This document shows positions 23,001 to 35,000 of a stretch of 64,000 nt of DNA, in pieces; within the stretch, counting starts at the first letter, position 1, and every line of letters starts with the position of its first letter. Source of the stretch: Opisthorchis felineus. Taxonomy: Eukaryota > Platyhelminthes > Trematoda > Opisthorchiida > Opisthorchiidae. Below the pieces are notes generated by a model. It had not been told where the DNA came from and did no database searches. It saw only the letters and a program-made list of their open reading frames with translations. The stretch is from NCBI GenBank assembly GCA_004794785.1, contig SJOL01008653.1, positions 262,545 through 326,544 of the forward strand, in the 5' to 3' direction. Position numbers and translations under genes: made by a program.

Positions 23001-26000
23001 CTTCAAGACAAAAGCTTTCGCTAATTCTGATTAGGCACTTTCATTCCTGTATTCGGTTGCAGCTGTCCTTCTCTAATGTGTTGGCTTGCTGCGTCGTAGT
23101 TTTCACCCGCTTTGAAGTTCCAACACTTCTTTCCTCAGTACACGGCTAAAACAGTTCATCGTTTTTTCGATCTAGTGCGTGGCAGGGGTGGGGTCTGTCG
23201 TACGCTCAATACTTGATTAGCGCGGATGCCTATTGTAAATTTGTTTCTGTTCCGAGGTCCACACTCCTGAGCCTTTCACCCACATTTCTGCCACATAGAT
23301 CAGGTAAAGTGTATCAGGTCACTTTTACACCTTGGAGCTCATGTACGGAATGCGATCGTTCCACTGTGGGCAGATTTTCCGGTTCTAGTTATGGGATTTT
23401 GTAAGGTCTTACATCTTAACTGTTCCCCTCTACGTTTCAGTCACTCTCCACTTGCGATTCGTCATTATGACATACTGCGACCAAGTGAACAATGTTGGTT
23501 TCGCCTTAGGAGTTGAAGTTCTGACGAGTTGATGCTAACTGTTAGGTTATACAGATTGCAACTATCTTACCCATCGGTTTTATTCGGCTAACATAGCAAA
23601 TGCAACTAAATTTCACTTCAGCTACTTTCTATAACCACCAGTCATTTTCAACCCTGTTTTTCTAATCCCTCTTGTCCGAACCAACTGGCTGCTTGTAGTC
23701 CGACGGAAGCTTCCTAGCCACCGGCTCCTACGATGGGTTTGCAAGAGTATGGAACATGGACGGTAAGTTTCACAGTTGGTTTCATGTCTTGTATTTCTTA
23801 TCTATATTCGAACAAACAAATTCAGCTGGATTTATAGTGTTTGTCACTTTGTATTCGTAACGCTCCAGTTCGTTTCGTTACCTTGTGTTGTGTAAAGATG
23901 TTGATAGCGGTGTGGCTTTACTATGCATTCCCATTATGCTGCTACTCATCGTAACAGTGCATTCGCCGGCCCCTGGTAGCCTTTTCTATACCCTCACACA
24001 GACCGTATGATCCAAGGAGCGTGACGGCGGGCGTTTCTTATTCACGTTCGTTGTGCTGTCGGTTGTGTCTACAAATCGATCTGCAACGTCAGTCCCGTTG
24101 TGGCTCCTGCCAACGTCTCAAAGTAGGCACTCAGTCACCCAGTAGACTTGGGAATCAGCAAGAGATGGTGTAGGGTGGCACCTTTCGTCCAGGTGAAGCC
24201 ACATACGCATGTCTTCTGATCAACCGTAGTGGTACAGCCAACATGTAAGACGATGCAATCTTACGCTTGTATTTGATGAAGGCCGTGGGGGTCGGAAAAC
24301 GGTTAGCGTTTGACTTATTGTCAACGTTGTCTTGCGTCTGTAGCACGAGCGAATAATTGATGCGGGTTGTTCTTACAACAATTCTAAATCCATACCTGAA
24401 TAAATCAAACTGTTTTAGAACTGCCTCGACACCCATCAGTGACTGGATATCCTCCTTGTCGCGTGTTCTCGCTTCGAGATTCAGTTGGGTCTCTCTTTAA
24501 CACCAGTATAATTCGCCACAAGCAAGAATCCCTGCCCTAGTTTCTGGTTCGAATGCAGTCCGCAAATACTGTAGTGTCTTGAGAAGTGAAGCAGAACATT
24601 ACGGGTTTATGATGAATTTGCCATTTATTCCTGTATTTCATGAAATGCGGTGATCGACGAGGTCTTTGCCCCTGGTAATCAGTGGATGCAAAGATTTCCC
24701 GCATTTCCGCGGACGAGTAAGCTCCGTTCGTTCCACTGACGAATACGAATTCAGCTGGCGCCTCGTAAGCCGAACTGTCTAAAACTTTGGCAACATTTTT
24801 ATTTAATTTCTTACCAGTCACTTCATTTCTTGGTTCAGATTATGCAATACAAATACACACGTTTTAAATCGTTCATCTGGAGGTACCGCCTATGGGAACT
24901 GAACGTGATTTCTCCCCCAGAAGGCCGCAACCACGATAAAATTTCAGGGAATTGACTATGAGTGAACTCTTTCTCTCTCTCGAGAGACAACCGTAAAACC
25001 TTCCGTTCCTACACAAACAATTGCTTGCATAAAGTGATGTCTGTTTCCAGTAAGCGGATTCGGTGGGGGAAATCAAGCAGGATAGTTCTTAGGTAGAACG
25101 GAACACCCTCTGCTGTCTTCATTTCCTAAATGACCATTGATCGTTGGACATGTTGAAACCAGGATCAACACAGCCGAGAGCACCCCGAGTTAGGTGGCCT
25201 CATCCTCAATCTGGAGAGAACCATATAAAGTTACGTAAGTACACCTGGTTGTGGTGGCGCGGGCGGATTCCAGCTGGGGCAGCCTGTGTATTATAAACCT
25301 AGCTAACGTTAACAGCAGGACCTTGTGCATATAGGGGAGTAATCATTGACCAAAGAAAAATGAATAACTCAATGAGCGGTACTACTAATGGACAGCCGGT
25401 TTACTATGTGGTCGCCCGGCTTTGAGTAAATCAGTCGCGTCGTTCAAACGTGAACAAGTTTGCCTGTTGAGACGTAATAATTCAGCTGCGTCTAGCATGC
25501 TCTAGCTATCATCAGAGACAGCAACATCAGTTTTAACACTGATGCTTCACTGCCGTACAACCATGAAAAGAATAGGAAAAGAATGTGTGAGGGAGGGGAC
25601 CCAGTACTTGCCTGTGTCAAGTATTCTGAGGTGCCTACACCTAATCCTCAATCAGACAATCTGAAAAGAAACTGACACACGAACGCCACTGACATCGATC
25701 AGCCGTCATTTCTTGCAATGTCTTCAGCCAAGCACAGGAGAGCCACGGAGACCCCATCCTGGAAGGCGTACAACTCCCAAACCCCTCGTAATGTCTTTCA
25801 CGCCCTTTCGCCAAGTCATACGTCGTCCACCTCGCGGTTTGCGCCATTCTGAAGGAGGCACGGATAACAATACTCGTCTCGGTAGACTATGTTTTGGCAT
25901 GCGTAGCATATGACCGAGCCATCGAAGTCGATGGTGCTGGATGTTCTCCGCGATTGAAATACCTGCTTGACGACCAGATACCCGTTTTTTAATCACCTTG

Positions 26001-29000
26001 TTACCAATCCGTTGACGCCATCCAAAACCAGCAACGTTTCTCTGGTATCGGTGGTCAAAAACCTGAAGACGTTTCACATCTGTCCGCAGAGACCGTGTTT
26101 CGCAATCACGCAACAATACTGCCCTCACCGCAGCCTGATACACACGGCCTTTGACACCTTGTGACATGCCCTTTTGGCGTCACCAGTGACAGAGATTAGC
26201 AAACGTGACTCGAGCCTTTGAGATTTTTGCATTGACTTCATCAGAAATACTTCCGGCCGAACTAATACAACTACCGAGGTATGTAAAATTGTCCACAATC
26301 TCCAGTGATTCTCCTTGAATTGTAAGGGATAGGTTCGGAGACTGCACGTTCTGAAGCATGACTTTGCACTTTGAAGATGCAAGGCGCATTCAAAAAGATG
26401 GTATGATGGTGGTCAATCTATTCAACAGGGCTTGTGCTTCGCTTTGGTTTTCAAAGATGAGGGCGATGTCATCTGCGTACTCCAGATCGACAAGGCTCTC
26501 ACCTTCAACAATTTGAACATCGGGGTTTTCTAGACCTTCCAGCGTTCGCCTCATTACTTCATCAATGATGAAGTTGAACAAGAATGTAGAGAGTGGACAT
26601 CCTTGTCGGTCACCACTTTTTGTAGGGGAGCTTTTAGAGCTCACCATACACTCACCCACCCAGATGTGAATATAGGCATCGGATTATGTTCACAAACTTC
26701 TGGGGCATACCCTGTTGAGCACGTGTGGTTAACAGCACTTATCGATCGACAGAATCGAACGCACCCTTGAAGTCGAGGAACATCAAGATTGTGGGTCGTC
26801 TGTGCATGTGGCGTTGCTCTAACACCTGACGGAGTGTGAAATCTCGCTTGATTCTCACGAGTCAAGGTTTCGCGTGCCACCGTAAGACGAAGAATCAGTG
26901 ACGCCAGAAGCCTTGTCACAACAGGCGTCAAACTAACACCTCTGTGGTTACTACATTCACTGCGAGTACGCTTTTTGAAAATGGACACTACTATGGATTC
27001 ACCCCAGTTGTCTGGGACGGTCTCTTTCTCCCAGATAGACCCAAATAGGCTAGACAGGCACTGGCTGAGAAGTCCACCGCCATCCTCGAACAGAGCAGAT
27101 GGTCCCGGTCTGCACGGACACTCAGTTTCACCTGATGTCGAATGGTGCGTCTGGTGTAGTTGTGGTTGCGGCCAGGGAGGAATCTGTCGCCGGGCCTCCA
27201 GCAAGGACAAGGTCTTATCAGAGATCTAGTTTTTGGATGCGATTGGCTTGGTTCTTACCGCAAACGGAAGTTCCGGTTCTGAGTAGCGCTTTGAATATGT
27301 GTTCCCAGTGGCTGCTAATATCCTGCATCGTACTGTCTGACAGGCTTTCGAGGAGCCGGTTCTGGTACTTTCGTTTGATTTCTGGGTCCACTGGTTTCTC
27401 GGTGGCTGAGGTATGCGCGTTTTGTGTAGACCTGAAAAGCGCAATGGAAAGCAGCAGCGTACAAGTGCATGGTCGGAGGCCATGTTGGTGTTCCAGAAGA
27501 CGCGGCAGTCGGTGATCGACCCTCGCCACCGATAACTGACGGCGATGTGGTCTATTTGGATTCGGGGCTGGTTCGTTCGTGCGCACCACGTCAGGCGATT
27601 TCCGCTGTTCCGGAAATTATTACTACAAAAGAACAGCCTATGGTCGGCACAAATATGAAGCAGGCGATCTCCGTTGTCCTTGCGTCTCGTGTCCAATCCA
27701 GGACGACCACCCAATCGGGCCTCATCAGCACTTAGTATACCTACCTGTAGGTTCATCACCGACATCCATAACGATTTATTAGTTTTTAGTCCCTTGTAAA
27801 AAAGCACCTAGAGCGTCGTAGAAACTGCCTTTGCCAGATTCAGCGCTACAGTCAGTTGGAGCGTAAGCAGACATAATAAACAGGGTGCGATGGTCGTCAC
27901 TTTCTCGAGATTCTCACAGACGTTGCCAAACGAACCAACATGTATCCCTTTATGACAGAATGAACACTAATTGAGAACTTAAACCTTCAATAAAGTATGT
28001 TTCGACAAAATGGCTACCCAGTACCATTTCTGGCGAAACACCGCAAGCCGAGACTTCCAAAGCAAATCTACAAGGAGCGAAACCCAAACTCCTCTACCCC
28101 CCACGTTCCTTCTAAAGGCAGTGGAAAGTGCTGACGTGAAGAATGCGAAAACATTTTACAGGATATTTATTCTCCACGTCAAAATGTTCTAATCTACCAT
28201 TCTATCGTCCAAGAGCTACAAGACGAACTCCCACGCCATGCCACCTCAATTTGTATTTATGAACTTGTCTGTTCCTCTGTAGACAGCCGTATCGGTTGAA
28301 TGACGAGACCATTGTCAAAACGCATTCCTCAGGACATACCGTCCGCGTTGCGGAGATGGCGACGACGACATAAACAGCCATTTTCCCTATCTTGACACTG
28401 GACTCATGACTCACCCTATAACTGCTTTTAGCCTAATTTATGAATTACAATTTAGGATGCCAAAGTTTATAAGAACTAAGTCTCTTTCAACTGTATAAAC
28501 AACTGACATCAATGATTCCAGTAGCAAAAATATTTAAAACGTCCCCTTTGCTTGAATGGTCTTGTCTTATCACGAGAATAGCCCAGAAATACATTTCCCC
28601 TGGCTCGCAGCCTTCCGGGATGCCCGACACAATACTATCTAGATTTGCGTCTATCTCCGAACCAGTGGCAGCCACATCTCAGCAAAATAATCATTTATTG
28701 GAGTTGTTGATCTGACAATGGATCTATTCCTGTGCTTTCTCTTACCCACTCTTACCTTCTCGTACAAGTGAATGAATGGCAAGATCTAAGCCCGAGCGTA
28801 CATTTCAAATCTAGGGTACTTTGAACCTGTTTGACTCAGTGATCCACTGATACGTTGACCCATGTTCCTCTCCTCCTCCTCTGCACAAATGTGCATGTGG
28901 ATGTACCTAATCATTCACATGATTTCTGACTAGTATCATGAATGTTCGCGATGTACTAGACACTTTCTGGGTAGTGCTGGCAGGATGATACATGTGAACG

Positions 29001-32000
29001 ACCTGGAAGCTATTGTGATTACATTGATACCCCAGTGATTCTCACATTGTGGTCCAAAACCACGGTAGTCGTAGTTATGTACCATTCCTCTTGCACTTCA
29101 TCCTAGTGCTCTGTATGAATTTCGTCAGACTAGATGGATCCTAAACGAGGTAAGGCGTGGGGAACAGTTGGAACCGAGTACCTTGTTTTTTAGGAGCCTT
29201 TTGAATTCATTTGTCGGATTCGCGAGGCCCATGCCTCACTGTAGTAGTGCGCTGATCGTCTTATTTGGCTCCATACTCCATCTGCATTGTTCTTCGAAGT
29301 ATCCCACCTATTAAAGTATACGGCAGGACGTGGAATGAACCACTGAGCCGTCCTTCGTAATGATCTCACTGACCGGTAGTTTGGATAAGAATTCGGCTAC
29401 TCTCAATCGCCACCGCCTGTTGCATCTACTGAACCCGAAATTCGTAGCCCTTCCGATTTCGAACCAGTGTTCAATTTGTTGGCCGGTTTGTTTAGTGTTC
29501 GAGAGTTGCGTAGACAGCTGGTGTAGACATCTTTTGACCAACACCTCTTGCAGGTAGTTGTAAACGTTTTTGCTTGATAGGAGGACGAACTGGCGCCGTG
29601 CACACATTCCAAGATGAGCGGCAACCCTGAACAGCTAATTGTAATGTGGTCAGTCTGAGTGCTCCGTTGGTTACGCTTTAAAGGGCGGCAAATAATGTGG
29701 CGCACATGCTTCTGCTGAAATTTTGTATGTGATAAAAATGACGGTGCGCGGTTGTATCAGGCCATTACCGTTGTTGGTTCTGAGGTGATCTACACCAAAT
29801 CTTCCCGGTTCTTCAAGCCGATGAAGGCGATTTCATTTAGGTGCCCCAGCTTTAGTCTTTCACTCGAAATTCCGGCCCACAAAACGGTGACAGAAAATAG
29901 TGTATTTTATCTGGGTGCTGCCCAAGGCCTCCTGCTCAGTGGTATGACCGTCTTGGCAACAGATATTCCGTTTTTCTTGGAACGCCCTGTCCGGAGTTGC
30001 TGACTCCCAGTTGTCTGTGGGAGGTTTGCCTAGCTCTAGGGCGTAGGGATCAAGGAATAATTGGTTGACTGTTGATGCCACTGTGCAAAGCAGGCACTTC
30101 TTGAGCAGCATCCAATTGTTGGATCTGAAATGTATTGCGACTGTGATGAGCGATGTGCCGGCTGTCACGGTCAACGGGTGGATGATCGCAGTGCGGATTT
30201 TAGGGCCGAGTTTTTCCAATCCGTCCTTCCTTGGAGAAAGGCAGCAACGCTGCTTCTATAAATATAGATATGCTGGTCTCCTGAAGAAAACACCGTACTG
30301 CCTTCACACTCGCCTGTCGCAGAAAACAGTACAACTAACTCAGGGCGCCTCGTATTACGATTATTCATAGTCCTCGCTACTCTTTTGTTGCTCTACTTTT
30401 TCATTCCTGCCTTGAACGAAGTTCTAGCCAATTTGGCCCAGGAATCACTACGCACTGAAGCTCGACCACGACATCAAGATGATAGCTATTGATCATGAGA
30501 AGGTAGGTGCTCTACTAGAGCTTTTCACTTATTAGAGCTTATCAGCGGGACATCCTCGGCCATACCGGGATTTGAACCCCAGACATCAGACATGGGGCGA
30601 GCGTGTCACCACTGCCTAGCCGTGGAAATGAAATCAGTTATTTTCGGATGGCCGCGCATGTGTACATCGTACGGCAGCAAAGCATCAGTGTTAAACACTG
30701 ATATCATGCTGTCGATGATGATGATGATTATTACTATGTGTACACCTTTTTCCGCCGAAGAGGAACGTTGTGAATCCTCGGACATCATTCGACATCATCA
30801 GTAAATACCACCAGCACATGAGTCTCGTTTGAACAGTTCTCCTGGTCTGGATATCCTGGTTTGTCCACGACACAATGGAAGCATTTGATTTGATTGTCGC
30901 CTTCAGCGAAGCTCCTTGGCAGGACTTACTCCCAACTTGGCCTGAGACCACTAACTATTTCATCGGGGTACGCCACATTACGTCGACTGATCTCTCAATA
31001 ACCATCGATTGATATTGTCCGCCCGTTTCAGATGCATCCACCCAACGATCCCATTACTTGATTGCTCTCAGACATAGCCACCAATATTTGCGTAGATCAT
31101 CTCAAACTACGTTTGTTGTGCTTTACAACAGTGAGATCCATTTATTTCCGGCTATGCGGATAGTACCCCTTTGTAATGGTTAGTATTTTATCGAAGTTGT
31201 TTTCACCGCCGGATTTTCTCGGCAACGTTTTAGTATGTTTCAGTATATCCTCATTTATTTTGGACTCCTCATAGGCGAACTTGCAACCACGTTGGGCCAG
31301 CACAAAGGTCCGATTTTTGCACTTAAATGGAACAAAAAAGGCAACTACATCCTCACAGCTGGTGTCGACAAGGTGAGTGAGCATGAATACATTGCTAGCG
31401 TTGAATGCCGGCTCCTTGCAAGCAAATTCCTTCGCTAATTCAAACAACATTTAGAAGACAGAAACTGGTTGATGTGCGCCCATCTCTTACTAGCTCATCA
31501 ATGCCAAACTGCCATCAACCCGGAAACAACATTTTTATATTTACTACGTTGCCTATCAGAAGAGGGGGGAATTATGATGACAATTCACACCGCATGTGTC
31601 GTTGGACTCAGTTTTTCGCCGTATCAACAAGTGTTTTCATCCAGACATTCTAGTCATCCTTTCGACTCGATTCAGGGAATTGGGGCTCACCGACTGAGAA
31701 AAGTTTGGTGGTAAACGTTGTGCGTTGAGTGAGTTGTACTTTTCTTGAGCATCCGAAGATTATTCCTCAACCACCTAAGCTTATTTTGAGAGGTGATTGC
31801 GCTTAGTAGTTTTTTTCTCTTCTGGAGAGCGGCGAACTTCGTTGTTGGCTGCATGATCAAAGGTGATGCACCCAGCGTCGAGAATAGACAGGCGTTTGAT
31901 GTCCTCTTCTTGTGAGGGTCACGTTCTGTTGCTGTGGAGTAAAAATGCACAGAGGCATTTATATGCGTCCTTTCAAATGTACGCTGACGTCACGACCATG

Positions 32001-35000
32001 CATGGGTGTGTAAATACGCTGCGTATCTACGTTATTCTATTTGTCGCCTGGTCTTTTGCAACTACTATAGCTACTTCTGAGTTGCCGCCTCGGTGTTCAA
32101 TGGCCAGAGTACTTTCAGCATTTGGTATTCATTCCAAAGTGCCAGATAGAAATCCTCAGTGTATTAAGAACATCACAGGCTTGCGTGATGTACACATAAT
32201 CGTGCTTTCGGGTCTGTTTTTGCGCACTCCGCAATCTTCGAACCTAGGATGATGTGATCAGGACATACTTGTTCCAAACTAACATTTGTGAATTAGCTTT
32301 GCTAGCAATAGCTGATTGCAGTGTGGTCACTCTGCGTCTTTGGTTGTTCAGGTGGTAGGCATCAGGTGTCCCCCTCGCGTACACGGACGCACGTTCCTGC
32401 TAGATTGTTTACACCAAGCTTTGATAATCGTTCTCCACTGTTACGTTGAGCACTTACTAAATTTCGGTCACGTACGCTGATATCGAATCTCCTAGTTACG
32501 AAACCACTACAGGATGTCTTCCCTAAAAGTCCATGCAGTTGTCAGGATAATCATTTCTCTCACCATCAAGGCTTTTATTAGTTGGAGTATATGCGTATTT
32601 GACCAAAAAAGATTTGTTGGTACGTGTTTTTAGTACGTCGAATGCACCATTCAGTCCTACGGCACAAAACCTGGTGTCAACCGGGGACCAGTCAGGTAGT
32701 GCGGACTCTGCCCCCATTCTGGGTGCACTCCTGTCGCCTGTTGGCTTGTGAATGTGGTACGATTATTTTATTTTGTGCATTTTAGTTGAATCAGATTTCT
32801 GAAAATGTAACAATACTTTTCCGTCGGAGCAATCGAGCATTGCGAGCGCTGTGTTGATGACACACTGTTCGTCTCCAAAGACAACGCACCAGCTATTAGA
32901 TTTGTGCGAGCAGTCAATAACACTCATCCGAATCTCACCGTAACGTGCGAAGAAAAACACTGACGATTGTCTCGCCTATTTACACACTCATGGTACTTAG
33001 GCCCGGCAGTTCCGTTAAAAATACCGTTTACAGGATGTCTACGCGGTCACGCCAGTATGAGAATTTTCCAGTTTTTCTTCCTTTAAAGCAGAGGGGCAAC
33101 CTAATCAAAATCCTGTCCTAATGAGCGCGTTGTATATCCCTATCAGAATCCACTTTAGATGAGGTAGAAGTGTTCACGACTACTCCGGAGACTGGATTTC
33201 CTTAGCATTTCACTAAACGACCTAAAATGATGCAAAAACCTAACCGTTCCGCCTCATCCAAATAGCCCGTGTTCACAGAACCCCCTTCAAAGGGTAGAAT
33301 ACAACTGCCCCCCCCCCCCCCCGAACAGCCCGACGTCTGGTGTGAGCGTTAAAAGGAACGCGCAGAACTGCAGAGACAGTTCTCAAACGTGAATCGCCAC
33401 CCACTGGAGTCAAATCCAGATGTGTGCTTCAGTCCACATGCAACTTCGAGTAAGGCTACTTAGGCCTAACCAACTGGTGTCTCAATGATGGAGAGAAGTA
33501 TCCGGAAATAATAGGTTGGAACCCAGGACATTTGATTAATGATAATCCACCATAATCAGTGAATGCTGGACGTCTTTTGATCGCTAATCACCAGGTAGGT
33601 CTAACCTCTGTCCACTGCTTCGTTCATCCAAAAAAAACTCAGTTTTCCAAGGGCCGTTCCGGTCAATCCTTCCAAGCCTTATTTGTATGTCTGAAAAAAT
33701 CAATATAACCCCAAGTTTGCTTCGGACGTAGAGTGCATCGTCTTTCTCTTCACTGGCCGATCAGTCTGCAAACATGTGACTACCTTGCTTTTGTGGAGCT
33801 ACTTTTTTCTGGGAACTGGGTACTGATGAAAATGGCGAGAATTCCCAGTGACAACTTCCGAAGTGATGTTCCATTTAAATTCCCTAATTTCAAAGTAAGG
33901 ATCCTGTGTTGTCCTTATTGGTGGAACACCAAATGCAACCTATCTAAATGGGGTTCGTATCCCGCTTTTTTCCCTTCGTGCCGTGTCCCTCGGCGCCGCT
34001 AGACTGTTCTTGAGAAAGAGAAGCACAGTTAGCCCAACTAGGGGTTACGCTGATGATTTTACGTTGTGTACAAGCAAACATCTGTATTTATTTATCGTCT
34101 GATATCACTATTGCCTTCAACTCAGCTTCATCCCGAGGGGTACAACCACGGGAATTTCGGAACCTTTCCTAGTAGTCCAAGCCGCAACAGTACACTGATT
34201 TCTTGGCGGGTTTGTCGCAGAACCTCTTCCTTCGTTGAGTCCAAAATTTTGCTAGGGGTATTCAGAACATGACTTGATTGAAGGTCATCAGTTACACTTG
34301 TCAAGCTGTACTGAACCTACGATCTTCGATACAGCAGCTGGCTCTGGAGCTAAAAGTCTACCTACCTAACTTGCACAGGTATCCCGTTTGGTTCGTTCAA
34401 AAACAACACAGTATCAGAAGTAGCTTACTATGATACTGGTGTAATCGGAGTAGTTTTTTTCTCGTCATATATCGTCTGACCACTAAACACTAGGCAGACC
34501 CAACCTTAAACGAGCATCGATAATTTGTAAGTTTCACTTTTTGCACAAGGTCATCGTCTGTCGCATTCCTTTCCGTTCTCGTGCTGTTTTGTGTTGGCGG
34601 TCGGTGCTCGAGGTAACTTAGTCCGGATTGGAGGGCTATAATTAGCCTGTTGCAGGTGATTGGTGGCGCATTTTGTGTACCTTTGCATCGATCAAAAATC
34701 CAGTGACGTGGCACGCCTTATTAGCATGTCTACCACATGTTTGGTCGTTCGTCGGTCTCTTTGTGTTTACGTGTCATCCATTTCGCTTACCATCGTCCGC
34801 GTTTACAAAGATCAAAGCGTGCTTCCTCAAACTGACGTTTTCATGTCATTTCCACGTTCTATTTTTCACAGACTACCATCATCTGGGAAGCTCAAACCGG
34901 TCGGATAGCTCAGCAATTCGCATTTCACATCGGTTAGTACGCAAAACAACTGGTTTTTCTTACTAAACCTTGCTCGCTTTGGTTCAACTTGATCAACTTC

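Larger units (their letters stand above)
23763..31274 (+). other. TBL1 intron c-d, longest intron
   Basis: This 7.5-kb intron contains the RTE-like element at 25490-27965, a SINE-like piece at 30500-30627, an RTE 3' tail at 30655-30732 and a dispersed repeat at 30120-30330. Minus-strand frames in 24150-24820 and 29310-30220 are moderately long, but I recognise no domain with confidence. The rest shows nothing. Confidence 0.75.
31373..34871 (+). other. TBL1 intron d-e
   Basis: This 3.5-kb intron contains minus-strand LINE remnants at 31690-31990 and 32520-32720 and a C15 run at 33308-33322. Nothing else identifiable. Confidence 0.8.

Noticed and set aside
27226..27807. 193-aa minus-strand frame as an intact endonuclease gene
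   Set aside because: It is a segment of the RTE copy with shifts in and out of frame and no complete domain.
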